64,000 bases of DNA from VFMC01 sp046331225 (GTDB taxonomy: Bacteria; Actinomycetota; Acidimicrobiia; Acidimicrobiales; Ilumatobacteraceae), in the NCBI GenBank assembly GCA_046331225.1, contig JAXLRF010000007.1:62001-126000 (forward strand), given 5' to 3'. The notes below the pieces were generated by a model. That model worked only from the letters and a program-made list of their open reading frames with translations. It did no database searches and was not told the DNA's origin. Shown here one piece after another: positions 1 through 8,487 of this stretch (position 1 is its first letter; every line of letters begins with the position of its first letter). The translations under genes and the position numbers were made by a program.

Positions 1-252
1 GAGAACCACCTCGGCGTGTTCATCCCGCCCGGTGTGGCGCACGGCTTCGCCGCCCTCACCGACGTCGTCATGACCTACCTGGTCGACTGCTACTACAACC
101 CGGCCGACGAGCTGGGCGTCAAGTGGGACGACCCCGTCATCGGCGCCGACTGGGGCGTCACCGAGCCGATCATGTCGCAGCGCGACCTGTCGAACCCGCT
201 GCGCGCCGACCTGCCGTCCGGCCGCCGCCCCTACTGGCCGATGCGCACCTGA
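1..252 (+). CDS. rfbC: dTDP-4-dehydrorhamnose 3,5-epimerase, C-terminal part
   Basis: The frame is open from the first base, so only the last 83 residues are in the window. The enzyme epimerises C3 and C5 of dTDP-4-keto-6-deoxyglucose in dTDP-L-rhamnose synthesis. The visible part starts ENHLGVFIPPGVAHGF, the RmlC cupin strand, and continues with a CYYNPADELGVKWDDP stretch typical of the family C-terminus. rfbB and rfbD follow directly, which confirms the pathway. The thymidylyltransferase rfbA is not in view and may lie upstream. Confidence 0.93.
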   Translation, partial: ENHLGVFIPPGVAHGFAALTDVVMTYLVDCYYNPADELGVKWDDPVIGADWGVTEPIMSQRDLSNPLRADLPSGRRPYWPMRT

Positions 253-295
253 CGCGCCCGTCGCGTCCGCCATCGATCTCCTCCGGAGGACCCTC

Positions 296-1261
296 ATGAA
301 GCTGTTCGTCACCGGCGCTGCCGGATTCATCGGCTCGAACTACGTGCGCTGGCTGCTCGCCAACACCGACGACGAGGTCACGATCCTCGACGCCCTCACC
401 TACGCGGGCAACCTCGAGACGATCCGCGACCTCATCGACGACCGTCGCTGCCATTTCGTGCACGGCGACATCTGCGACACCGACGTCGTGCTGTCGTCGA
501 TGCAGGGCCACGACGCCGTGGTGCACTTCGCCGCCGAGACCCACGTCGACCGCAGCATCAAGGACGGTTACTCGTTCGTGCGCACCAACTGCTACGGCAC
601 CAACGTGTTGTGCGACGTCGCGATGCGCGTCGGCATCCAGCGGTTCGTGCACATCAGCACCGACGAGGTGTACGGCTCGATCGAGGAGGGCTCGTTCACC
701 GAGACCGACAAGCTCACGCCGCGCTCGCCGTACTCGGCGGCCAAGGCCGGCAGCGACCTGATCGCGCTCAGCTACTTCACGACCCACGGCCTGCCCGTGC
801 TGGTCACGCGGTGCAGCAACAACTTCGGGCCGTACCAGTTCCCCGAGAAGGTCATCCCGCTGTTCACCACCAACCTGCTCGACGGCAAGCAGGTGCCGTT
901 GTACGGCGACGGTGGCAACGTGCGCGACTGGATCCACGTGCACGACCACAACACCGCCGCACACCTGGTGCTCGAGAAGGGCACGCCCGGCGAGGTCTAC
1001 AACATCGGGGCCGGCAACGAGATCACCAACAAGGAACTCACCTACCGGCTGCTCGAGCTGTGCGGTCGCGACGAGAGCTTCATCCAGCCGGTCGACGACC
1101 GCAAGGGCCACGACCGCCGCTACTCGATCACCCACGACAAGGTCACGGCGCTCGGGTGGCGCACCGAGCACACCCTCGACGACGGCCTCGCAGCGACCGT
1201 CGCCTGGTACGCCGACAACCGCGCCTGGTGGGAGCCGCTGAAGGCCAAGGCCGCGTTCTGA
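296..1261 (+). CDS. rfbB: dTDP-glucose 4,6-dehydratase
   Basis: This extended SDR enzyme (321 aa, normal length) converts dTDP-glucose to dTDP-4-keto-6-deoxyglucose in the cytoplasm. The NAD-binding TGAAGFIGSN motif is at residues 6-15. The catalytic STDEVYG (Thr122, Asp123, Glu124) and YSAAK (Tyr146, Lys150) are intact. A strong Shine-Dalgarno (ggagga, about 284-289) fixes the ATG start, unlike many genes here that lack one. The stop overlaps the rfbD start by one base (TGATG), so the two are probably translationally coupled. Confidence 0.96.
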   Translation: MKLFVTGAAGFIGSNYVRWLLANTDDEVTILDALTYAGNLETIRDLIDDRRCHFVHGDICDTDVVLSSMQGHDAVVHFAAETHVDRSIKDGYSFVRTNCYGTNVLCDVAMRVGIQRFVHISTDEVYGSIEEGSFTETDKLTPRSPYSAAKAGSDLIALSYFTTHGLPVLVTRCSNNFGPYQFPEKVIPLFTTNLLDGKQVPLYGDGGNVRDWIHVHDHNTAAHLVLEKGTPGEVYNIGAGNEITNKELTYRLLELCGRDESFIQPVDDRKGHDRRYSITHDKVTALGWRTEHTLDDGLAATVAWYADNRAWWEPLKAKAAF

Positions 1262-2118
1262 TGCGGGTGCTCGTCACCGGCGCCGGCGGTCAGCTCGGCC
1301 GCGACGTCGTGCTCTCGTGCGAAGCCGCAGGCGACACCGTGGTCGGCGTCGATCGCTCGACCGTCGACATCACCGACCGCGACGCGGTGATGGCCGCGGT
1401 CACCTCGGTGCGTCCCGACGCGGTGATCAACTGCGCCGCGTGGACCGCGGTCGACGCGTGCGAGGACGACCCCGACCGTGCGCTCGCGGCCAACGCGCTC
1501 GCCGTGCGACACGTCGTCGAGGCCTGCCACCGTGTGGGCGCGCACCTGGTGCACGTGAGCACCGACTACGTGTTCGACGGCACCCTCGACCGCCCGTACC
1601 ACGAGTGGGACGACACCAACCCGCAGAGCGTGTACGGGATGACCAAGCTGCTCGGCGAGCGCGAGGCCCTCGCGTACGGTCCCGCGGCCGCGGCGGTGCG
1701 CACCTCGTGGGTGTGCGGTGAGCACGGCAACAACATGGTCAAGACCGTGCTGCGCCTGGTCGACTCGCACCCGCAGCTCTCGTTCGTGGCCGACCAGGTG
1801 GGCCACCCGACCTTCACCGCCGACCTGGCGCCGGTGCTGCGCCAGGTGGCGCTCGACCGGCGCAGCGGCGTGATGCACCTCACCAACCAGACCCCGACCT
1901 CGTGGTACGGGTTCGTCTGCGAGGTGGTGCGACTCACGGGTCGCGATCCCGAGGCGATCGTCCGGCCGATCAGCACCGCCGAGCTGCACCCGCCGAGGCC
2001 AGCGCCGCGCCCCGCCAACAGCGTGCTCGACAACGCCGTGGCCCGCATGACCGGCATGCCCCCGATGCGCGACTTCCGCGAGCCCATGGCCGAACTGGTC
2101 GCCAAACTCCTCGCCTGA
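1261..2118 (+). CDS. rfbD: dTDP-4-dehydrorhamnose reductase
   Basis: The 285-residue SDR protein makes the last step to dTDP-L-rhamnose, reducing the 4-keto group with NAD(P)H. The nucleotide-binding GAGGQLG is at residues 7-13, STDYVFDG at 100-107 and the catalytic pair is Tyr125/Lys129 (YGMTK). The ATG shares its first base with the rfbB stop. The gene is followed within two bases by the 19-bp repeat array that begins the mirrored repeat structure, so its transcription may end in that region. Confidence 0.95.
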   Translation: MRVLVTGAGGQLGRDVVLSCEAAGDTVVGVDRSTVDITDRDAVMAAVTSVRPDAVINCAAWTAVDACEDDPDRALAANALAVRHVVEACHRVGAHLVHVSTDYVFDGTLDRPYHEWDDTNPQSVYGMTKLLGEREALAYGPAAAAVRTSWVCGEHGNNMVKTVLRLVDSHPQLSFVADQVGHPTFTADLAPVLRQVALDRRSGVMHLTNQTPTSWYGFVCEVVRLTGRDPEAIVRPISTAELHPPRPAPRPANSVLDNAVARMTGMPPMRDFREPMAELVAKLLA

Positions 2119-2119
2119 C

Positions 2120-2216
2120 CCGAGTCCCACCCGCTGGTCCGAGTCCCATCCGTCGATCCGAGTCCCACCCGTCGATCCGAGTGCCGGCGTCCGTCACGTC
2201 CGGCGCGTGGCACTCG
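2120..2216. repeat. Left arm of a mirrored repeat: three 19-mers plus a 40-bp hairpin unit
   Basis: Three tandem 19-bp units beginning CCGAGTCCCA lie at 2120-2138, 2139-2157 and 2158-2176 in perfect register. They lead into a 40-bp unit (2177-2216) whose ends CGAGTGCC and GGCACTCG form an 8-bp inverted repeat. The same units occur in reverse order and orientation at 2937-3052, on the other side of the acetyltransferase gene. The hairpin lies between two converging genes and could end transcription of both, but that does not explain the tandem 19-mers. Confidence 0.9.
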
Positions 2217-2224
2217 AAGGGTCG

Positions 2225-2872
2225 TCAGCTTCGGCCGAACATCGCCCGGCATTGCTCGACGCCGTGCAGCCGGATGTCGTCGCGTCGCAGCTCGGACTCC
2301 CACGTCGCTCGGGGCAGCTCGAAGTGCAGCGTGCGCGCCGCCTGGCCGCGTCGGACGTTGGCCGACCAACCGTTGGCGACGTAGCCGAGCTTCGCCGTCA
2401 CGCCGAGCGACGGGGCGTTGTCCGAGAACGCCGCCGTGGTGGCGACCTGCGCGTCGAGGCCGGCGAACATCAGCTGCAGCGTGGCGAGCCGCATCTCGGT
2501 CCCGATGCGTCGGCCCTGGAACGCCTGCCCCAGCCACGATCCGGTCTCGAACACACCGAGCGTCCCGAAGTTGCGTGCCATCGCACCGGTCGTGCCCACG
2601 ACCCGACCGTCCACCAGCACGGCGAGCGCCAGGTGCCAATCGGTCGGCGACCACTCGGCGCGGCAGCGCCAGTAGAACTGCATCGTGTTCACGAGCTGCT
2701 GAGGGGGCTCGACATCGGTCCACGGGAACAGGAAGGGCATGAACTCCGGGTCGTGGACACCGCGTGCGGCGAGCTGCGCGAGGTCGTGCGCGAGTTGGTC
2801 GTCGACGTAGCGGAGCTCGAGCGACGGCGTCGTGACTCGGAGGTCGAACAGCGGCCAGACCGGGTGTGTCAT
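2225..2872 (-). CDS. GNAT family N-acetyltransferase (RimJ/RimL-like)
   Basis: The 215-residue protein has the RimJ/RimL-like GNAT layout: an N-terminal substrate region rich in W/P, an ETGSWLGQAFQGRRIGTEMR acetyl-CoA loop at about 111-130 (Q-G-R-R-I-G), and the late ATTAAFSDNAPSLGVTAKLG segment. It should acetylate an amino group of an unknown protein or small molecule. No Shine-Dalgarno is seen; a CACACT hexamer (2879-2884) sits 6 bases before the ATG, suggesting a leaderless mRNA. The gene is enclosed by the inverted repeat arms at 2120-2216 and 2937-3052 and is on the opposite strand to its polysaccharide neighbours, so it may be an inserted cassette. Confidence 0.88.
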   Translation of the reverse strand: MTHPVWPLFDLRVTTPSLELRYVDDQLAHDLAQLAARGVHDPEFMPFLFPWTDVEPPQQLVNTMQFYWRCRAEWSPTDWHLALAVLVDGRVVGTTGAMARNFGTLGVFETGSWLGQAFQGRRIGTEMRLATLQLMFAGLDAQVATTAAFSDNAPSLGVTAKLGYVANGWSANVRRGQAARTLHFELPRATWESELRRDDIRLHGVEQCRAMFGRS

Positions 2873-2936
2873 GGCGAGAGTGTGACCCGTCGGTCCGGAC
2901 CGTGCGAGGGAATTCGGCGGCCGCAGGTCGATGATC

Positions 2937-3052
2937 CGAGTGCCAGGCGCCGGACGTGGCGGACGCCGGCACTCGGACCAGCAGCTGGGACTCGGACCGG
3001 CGGGTGGGACTCGGACCAGCGGCTGGGACTCGGACCAGCAGCTGGGACTCGG
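2937..3052. repeat. Right arm of the mirrored repeat: 40-bp unit plus four 19-mers
   Basis: The 40-bp unit at 2937-2976 is the reverse complement of 2177-2216 with two mismatches (38/40). It is followed by four 19-bp units ending GGGACTCGG at 2977-2995, 2996-3014, 3015-3033 and 3034-3052. Several units hold a small palindrome such as CCAGCAGCTGG. The array lies upstream of both the GNAT gene and the glycosyltransferase at 3099. Extending the latter's frame upstream through this repeat gives only repeat-encoded residues, so the repeat is not treated as coding. Confidence 0.9.
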
Positions 3053-3098
3053 TGGGGTGCCACCGGGTGGGGGGCTGTGGCCGCCAGAATGGGCGACC

Positions 3099-4178
3099 GT
3101 GCGCGTCGCCTACACCCTCGAGCAGTGTTGGCACGCCGTGCCCGGCGGCACCGCGGTGGCCGCGCTGCGCGTGGCCGAGGCCATGGAGGAGCACGACGAC
3201 GTCCGCCTCATCGGTGTCGCCGGCCGCCACCCCCACCTGCCGCCCGACCCGTGGATGCCCGACATCCCCATCGCCTACCTGCCCCTGGCCGCCCCGTGGC
3301 TGTACCAGACCTGGCTGCGCGCCGGCTGGCCCAAGGTCGAGCGCGCCACCGGTCCCGTCGAGGTCGCCCACGCCACCGGGCTCATCCCGTGCCCCACCGA
3401 CGCGCCGCTCGTCGTCACGCTGCACGACCTCGCGTTCGTCCACGAACCGGCCCACTTCAGCAAGCACGGCGTGCGCACCTTCATGCGCAGCCTCGACCAC
3501 ATCCGCGACCACGCGGCGATGGTGCTGTGCAGCAGCCAGGCCACCCTCGACGACGTCTCGTTCGCCGGCATCGGCGACGACCGGCTGCGGCTCGTCCCGC
3601 TCGGCGTCGACGTCCAACGCGTCGCCGAGGGCGAGGTCGCACGCGTCCGCTCGCTGTACGGCCTGCCCGAGAAGTACCTGCTCTTCGTCGGCACGGTCGA
3701 GCCGCGCAAGAACCTGCGCGGCCTCGCAGCGGCCGTGTCGATGCTCGACGAACCGCTGCCGCTGATCGTCGCCGGTGCCGACGGCTGGGGCGACATCGAC
3801 ATCCACGACGACCTCCGGCGCGAGATCGACCTGCGCTTCGTCGGCTTCGTGCCGGCCGACGACCTCAACCCGCTCTACGCCGGCGCGCACGTGTTCTGCT
3901 ACCCGAGCGAACGCGAGGGCTACGGCCTGCCGGTGCTCGAGGCGATGGCACAGGCCGTCCCGGTCGTCACCAGCGTGGGCACCGCCACCGAGGAGACCGC
4001 CGGCAGCGCCGCCGTGCTCGTCCAGCCGAAGGATCCGGCCGACATCGCGCGGGGCATCACCGAGGCGATCGCCCGCCGCGCCGAGCTGTCGGCCAAGGGC
4101 TTCGCCCGCGCACAGAAGCGCAGCTGGCGCACGACGGCCGCGCTCACCGCCGACGTGTACCGCGAGCTCGCCACATGA
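3099..4178 (+). CDS. Glycosyltransferase family 4
   Basis: The GT-B fold retaining transferase (359 aa) probably adds a sugar to a lipid-linked or surface glycan precursor at the inner face of the membrane. The C-terminal half has GTVEPRKNL near residue 192 and the E-x7-E donor-site motif (EREGYGLPVLE). GTG 3099 is chosen because CAGAAT (3085-3090) lies 8 bases upstream and the sequence before it is the 19-mer repeat. The stop overlaps the next gene (ATGA), beginning a run of three coupled glycosyltransferases. Donor and acceptor cannot be read from sequence. Confidence 0.88.
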   Translation: MRVAYTLEQCWHAVPGGTAVAALRVAEAMEEHDDVRLIGVAGRHPHLPPDPWMPDIPIAYLPLAAPWLYQTWLRAGWPKVERATGPVEVAHATGLIPCPTDAPLVVTLHDLAFVHEPAHFSKHGVRTFMRSLDHIRDHAAMVLCSSQATLDDVSFAGIGDDRLRLVPLGVDVQRVAEGEVARVRSLYGLPEKYLLFVGTVEPRKNLRGLAAAVSMLDEPLPLIVAGADGWGDIDIHDDLRREIDLRFVGFVPADDLNPLYAGAHVFCYPSEREGYGLPVLEAMAQAVPVVTSVGTATEETAGSAAVLVQPKDPADIARGITEAIARRAELSAKGFARAQKRSWRTTAALTADVYRELAT

Positions 4179-5302
4179 CCTCGATGCGCATCGGCGTCAA
4201 CCTGATGTGGTGCCTGCCCGACCACGTCGGTGGCTCCGAGCAGTACCTCACCCGGCAGCTCGCCGGCGCGCTCGAGGCACAGCCCGACCTCGACCTCACC
4301 GTGTTCGCCACACCTGCGTACGTCGAGCGCTACCGCCGCACCCTCGCCGGTGCCGAGCTGGTGACGTCGCCGGTCGACGGCCATCGCCGGTGGCAGCGCG
4401 TGGCCGCCGAGTCGACCTGGCTGTACGCACGCACCGGCGGGTTCGACGTGATGCAACACGGCGGCGGCACCGCGCCACGGCGGGCGCACCGGCCGTACGT
4501 GCTGACGATCCACGACCTGCAGTACCGCACGTACCCCGAGTACTTCACGCCGCTCAAGCGGCGCTACCTCGACTCGATGATCCCGCGGTCGGCGCGCCGG
4601 GCGGCGGTGGTGACCGTGCCGAGCGAGTACGTGCGCCGAAGCGTCGTCCGCGAGCTCGGCATCGAGGGCGACCGCGTGGTGGTGGTGCCCCACGGCTACG
4701 AACCCGAGCTGCTCGTCGAGCGCACCCCGGCCGACGAACTGCGCGAGCGGTTCGCGCTGGGCGACGGACGTGTGCTCGTGTACCCGGCGATGAGCGCGCC
4801 CCACAAGAACCACCGGTTCCTGGTCGAGCTGCTCGAGACCGAGTGGCGCGATCCCGACCTGCGCCTCGTGCTGATCGGTGGTCGTGGTCTCGCGGCCGAG
4901 GCGCTCGACGCCGCGATCGCCGCCGCCTCGCCGAGCACGCAGCTCCGCATCGTGCGGCCCGGCCGCGTGAGCGACGCCGACAAGAACGGCCTCATCGCGA
5001 TGGCCGCCGCGCTGGTGTTCCCCAGCACCTACGAGGGATTCGGGGCGCCGCTCATCGAGGCGATGGCGCTCGGCACGCCCGTGCTGTGCAGCAACGCGAC
5101 GTGCCTGCCCGACATCGCCGGCGACGCGGCGGTGGTGAAGCCGCTGCTGCCGTCGAGCTGGGCCGACGGGCTCGAGCAGGTGATCGCCCGCCGCGACGAG
5201 CTGATCGCCGCCGGCCACCGTCGCGTGCAGGACTTCACCTCGCGCCGGTCGGGCGAGGCGTTGCTCGAGATGTACGACTGGTTCGAACGAGAGGTCGCGT
5301 GA
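4175..5302 (+). CDS. Glycosyltransferase family 4
   Basis: This 375-residue GT4 enzyme starts RIGVNLMWCLPDHVGGSEQY, with the glycine loop near the N-terminus that binds the acceptor/phosphate. It carries SAPHKNHRFLVELL and the E-x7-E motif EGFGAPLIE followed by AMALGTPVLCSN. It overlaps the previous stop by four bases (ATGA) and the next start by four (GTGA), so the three transferases probably act in one assembly path. The sugar transferred is unknown; the rhamnose genes nearby make dTDP-rhamnose one possible donor. Confidence 0.9.
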   Translation: MTSMRIGVNLMWCLPDHVGGSEQYLTRQLAGALEAQPDLDLTVFATPAYVERYRRTLAGAELVTSPVDGHRRWQRVAAESTWLYARTGGFDVMQHGGGTAPRRAHRPYVLTIHDLQYRTYPEYFTPLKRRYLDSMIPRSARRAAVVTVPSEYVRRSVVRELGIEGDRVVVVPHGYEPELLVERTPADELRERFALGDGRVLVYPAMSAPHKNHRFLVELLETEWRDPDLRLVLIGGRGLAAEALDAAIAAASPSTQLRIVRPGRVSDADKNGLIAMAAALVFPSTYEGFGAPLIEAMALGTPVLCSNATCLPDIAGDAAVVKPLLPSSWADGLEQVIARRDELIAAGHRRVQDFTSRRSGEALLEMYDWFEREVA

Positions 5303-6540
5303 GCACGCCCACCCCGCTGCGCATCGCCGTGCTGTGCCCGCACTTCGAGCCCGACACGGCGCCCACCGGCACGGTGATGACCCGCATCGTGCACGAGCTC
5401 GCCGCCCGCGGTCACGAGCTGCACGTCGTCACCTCGCTGCCGTGGTACCACTCGCACGCGATCGAACCGGGCTGGGAGGGTCGGCGGGTGCGTCGCGACA
5501 CGGTGGCGTGGGGGACGATCACACGCGTCGACCCGTTCCCCGGCGACGACAAGCGCAACCTGCTCCGGCGAGCCGTCGGCTTCGCCGGCTTCTCGGTGCT
5601 CACCGGCGTCACCTCGTGGCGAGGGGGCGAGGTCGACGCGGTGATCGCGATGTCGCCGCCGCTCACCATGGGCCTCACCGGGTGGAGCACCCATCTCGTG
5701 CGCCGCGGGCCGCTCGTGTTCAACATCCAGGACGTGTTCCCCGACGCCGCGGTGCGCACCGGTGCGATCACCAACCGTTGGATCATCCGCGCCGCGAGCG
5801 TGCTCGAGCGGCTGAGCTACCACCGGGCCGCCGCCGTGACGGTGCTGAGCGAGGACCTCCGCCGCAACGTCGCCGCCAAGATGCGACCCTCGAAGCGCGG
5901 CCGCGTGCACGTGATCCCGAACTTCGTCGACGTCGACGCGATCCGCCCCGCCCGTCGCGACGCCCCGCTGCGGGCCGAGCTCGGCATCGGCGACGAACCG
6001 CTCGTCGCGTACTCGGGCAACGTCGGGTTCTCGCAGTCGCTCGACCTGCTGCTGCACGCCGCCCGCCACCTGACCGAGGTGACGTTCCTGATCAGCGGCG
6101 AGGGCTCGGCCAAGGCGTCCCTCGTCGAGCAGGCCACCGGCCTCACCAACGTCCGCTTCTCGCCGTACCAGCCGGCCGAGCGGCTGTCCGAGCTGCTCGG
6201 CATCGCCGACGTGCACGTCGTGCCGCTGCGCGCCGGCCTCGGCAACGTGAGCGTGCCGTCGAAGACGTACTCGATCCTGGCCGCCGGCCGCCCCATCCTC
6301 GCCTCGATCGACCCCGACACCGAGGTGCCCCGCATCCTCGACGCCTCGGGGGCCGGGGTGACGGTGCCGCCCGACGACCCCGAGCGGTTCACCGCAGCGC
6401 TGCGCGACCTGCTCGCCGACCCCGCCGCGCTGGTGGCGCGTGGTGCCGCCGGTCGGGCGTGGGTCGAGTCGGCCGCTTCGCCGGCCGCCGTCGCCGAGGC
6501 CTACGAGCAGCTGATCCTGGGCCTCCGACGCGGGCGCTGA
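5299..6540 (+). CDS. Glycosyltransferase family 4, WcaI-like
   Basis: The 413-residue protein opens with IAVLCPHFEPDTAPTGTVM and has a long N-terminal domain with NIQDVFPDAAV, both typical of WcaI/WbuB-type transferases used in exopolysaccharide and O-antigen synthesis. The C-terminal domain has YSGNVGFSQSLD and VPSKTYSILAAGRPILASI in place of the usual E-x7-E motif, which is normal for this subgroup. It starts at GTG 5299 inside the previous stop. A 73-bp gap then separates it from the next gene, which has its own -10-like sequence. Confidence 0.88.
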   Translation: MSTPTPLRIAVLCPHFEPDTAPTGTVMTRIVHELAARGHELHVVTSLPWYHSHAIEPGWEGRRVRRDTVAWGTITRVDPFPGDDKRNLLRRAVGFAGFSVLTGVTSWRGGEVDAVIAMSPPLTMGLTGWSTHLVRRGPLVFNIQDVFPDAAVRTGAITNRWIIRAASVLERLSYHRAAAVTVLSEDLRRNVAAKMRPSKRGRVHVIPNFVDVDAIRPARRDAPLRAELGIGDEPLVAYSGNVGFSQSLDLLLHAARHLTEVTFLISGEGSAKASLVEQATGLTNVRFSPYQPAERLSELLGIADVHVVPLRAGLGNVSVPSKTYSILAAGRPILASIDPDTEVPRILDASGAGVTVPPDDPERFTAALRDLLADPAALVARGAAGRAWVESAASPAAVAEAYEQLILGLRRGR

Positions 6541-6613
6541 TCCCCGGTCGGCCCTGGCACGGGCATCCGGGTGCCGACCGTTCGGGGGTGCCCTCCGGTA
6601 GCGTGTCGGACTC

Positions 6614-7480
6614 GTGGCAACCTCGTCATCGTCATCGTCCGCCAAGAAGGTCGCGAAGCTCGCGCAGCGAGGCAAGGGCAAGAAGGTCCGCTTCCAGGGC
6701 GGCACGCTGTTCCCCGTCGCCGTGCTGGTCGTGGTGGTGCTCGGTCTGCTCACCATCGTCTACGCCCGCCAGAGCCGGCCCGACCCGGGCTCGTTCCCGC
6801 CACAGGTCGGCGATCACTGGCACGCCGCCTACGGCATGTACGTGTGCGACGGTTGGCTGCCCAAGCTCACCGGCACGCAGGAGGAGACCACGGTCGACGC
6901 CAGCACCGGCGCCGAGACGTACGAGAACGCCGACTTCGGCGCGACCGGCATCCACAGCCACGCCGACGGCGTCATCCACTACCACCCGTACACCACCAAG
7001 GCGGTGGGCAAGCGGGCCAAGATCGGCGTGTTCCTCGACGTCTACGACGTCGAGCTCGACACCGAGCACCTGAAGCTGCCCGAGTCGCAAGGCGGTGAGG
7101 AGTACGACGTCGACGACTACCAGTGCAACGGCGAGGACGTCGAGATCAAGGTGGTCGCGTGGGACAGCTACACCGACACCGGCAAGGGCACCACGTACAT
7201 CACCGACCTGAGCGACGTCCGGATCACCAACGACGGCATGGTCTTCACGATCGCCGTCGTCCCGGTGGGCACCGACGTCACGATGCCGCCGTGGGCTGCC
7301 GAGCTGCCCGAGCTGGGCGCCGCCGACAGCAACAACGTGCCGGCCACCACGGTGCCGTCCGACGGATCGACCGACACGACGACGGGCGGCTCGACCCCCA
7401 CGTCGACCGGCGACTCGACCGACTCGACCGGCACCAGCACCGCCACCACCGAGGCGGTCACCAGCACCACCGGCGGCTGA
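6614..7480 (+). CDS. Membrane-anchored histidine-rich protein of unknown function
   Basis: The 288-residue protein has a short basic cytoplasmic tail, one membrane helix at about 32-50, an outside domain and a Thr/Ser-rich low-complexity tail (about 240-288) like a wall-spanning linker. The outer domain carries three H-x-H pairs, in GDHWHAAYG and GIHSHADGVIHYHPY, plus two cysteines (MYVCDGW, DYQCNGE). Metal binding is a reasonable inference but unproven. I do not recognise a named family. GTG 6614 is preceded by TAGCGT (6599-6604), 9 bases upstream, with no Shine-Dalgarno. It is one base ahead of the nucleotidyltransferase gene, so they are probably cotranscribed. Confidence 0.8.
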   Translation: MATSSSSSSAKKVAKLAQRGKGKKVRFQGGTLFPVAVLVVVVLGLLTIVYARQSRPDPGSFPPQVGDHWHAAYGMYVCDGWLPKLTGTQEETTVDASTGAETYENADFGATGIHSHADGVIHYHPYTTKAVGKRAKIGVFLDVYDVELDTEHLKLPESQGGEEYDVDDYQCNGEDVEIKVVAWDSYTDTGKGTTYITDLSDVRITNDGMVFTIAVVPVGTDVTMPPWAAELPELGAADSNNVPATTVPSDGSTDTTTGGSTPTSTGDSTDSTGTSTATTEAVTSTTGG

Positions 7481-7481
7481 C

Positions 7482-8486
7482 GTGCGAGCCGTCGTGCTCG
7501 TCGGCGGGTTCGGCACGCGCCTGCGCCCGCTCACGTACTCGGTCCCCAAGCCGATGCTGCCCGTCGGGCACGTCGCGATCATCGAGCGCCTGGTCGCCAA
7601 CCTGGTGCGCGGTGGGGTCACCGAGGTGACGCTGGCGCTGGGGTTCAAGCCCGAGCCGTTCATGGCCGCGTTCCCCGACGGCCGCTGCGCCGGTGCCGAC
7701 CTTCGCTACGCGGTCGAGCCCGAGCCGCTCGACACCGCAGGTGCGATCCGCTTCGCCGCCGACGCCGCCGGCATCGACGACACCTTCGTCGTCGCCAACG
7801 GCGACGTGCTCACCGACCTCGACATCGGTGCGCTCGTCGCGTTCCACCGCGAGTCCGGCGCCGAGGCCACCTTGCACCTCATCGCCGTCGACGATCCGTC
7901 GGCGTTCGGTGTGGTCGCGATCGACGACGACGGACGCATCGAACGCTTCGTCGAGAAGCCGGCGCCCGGCACGGCCCCGAGCAACCTCATCAACGCCGGC
8001 ACCTACGTGCTCGAGCCGTCGGTGCTGGCCCGCATCCCGGCCGGGCAGAAGGTGTCGATCGAGCGGGTCACGTTCCCGGCGATCGTCGCCGACGGCGGCG
8101 TGTACGGGCTGTCGACCGACGACTACTGGATCGACACCGGCAAGCCCGACCTGTACCTGGCGGCCAACGTCGACCTGGTCGCGGGCCGCCGTGACGGCCA
8201 GTCGTGCGAGCCGGTCGAGGCCGGTGCCGTGGTGCACCCCGACGCGACGATCGTGCACGCCGTCGTCGACGCCGGTGCCGCCGTCGCCGCCGGCGCGCGG
8301 GTCGAGCGGTCGGTGCTGCTGGCCGGTTGTTCGGTGGGCGAAGGTGCCGAAGTGATCGACTCGGTGGTCATGGGCGTCGTCGGCGCCGGTGCCCGCGTGG
8401 TCGACGCCGTGCTCGGCGCCGGCGCCTCGGTCGAGCCCGGCGAGCACCTCGTGAGCGCCCGGCGACCCGATCCCGACGGGGCCTGA
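7482..8486 (+). CDS. Sugar-1-phosphate nucleotidyltransferase with C-terminal beta-helix
   Basis: The N-terminal nucleotidyltransferase domain (about 1-235) shows GGFGTRLRPLTYSVPKPMLP, the catalytic/NTP loop, and NGDVLTD with the metal-binding Asp. The C-terminal third has hexapeptide-like repeats (PDATIVHAVVDAGAAV and following) of a left-handed beta-helix. This layout fits the mannose-1-phosphate guanylyltransferase / RmlA2 group; in mycobacteria such a gene sits near rmlD and fbiA. GDP-mannose would feed gmd at 12723, but substrate is inferred. GTG 7482 is one base after the preceding stop. Confidence 0.85.
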   Translation: MRAVVLVGGFGTRLRPLTYSVPKPMLPVGHVAIIERLVANLVRGGVTEVTLALGFKPEPFMAAFPDGRCAGADLRYAVEPEPLDTAGAIRFAADAAGIDDTFVVANGDVLTDLDIGALVAFHRESGAEATLHLIAVDDPSAFGVVAIDDDGRIERFVEKPAPGTAPSNLINAGTYVLEPSVLARIPAGQKVSIERVTFPAIVADGGVYGLSTDDYWIDTGKPDLYLAANVDLVAGRRDGQSCEPVEAGAVVHPDATIVHAVVDAGAAVAAGARVERSVLLAGCSVGEGAEVIDSVVMGVVGAGARVVDAVLGAGASVEPGEHLVSARRPDPDGA

Positions 8487-8487
8487 C

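Noticed and set aside
2931..3098. Upstream extension of the glycosyltransferase that starts at 3099
   Set aside because: The extra residues are encoded by the 19-mer/40-mer repeat and are not part of a GT4 domain; a -10-like sequence supports GTG 3099.
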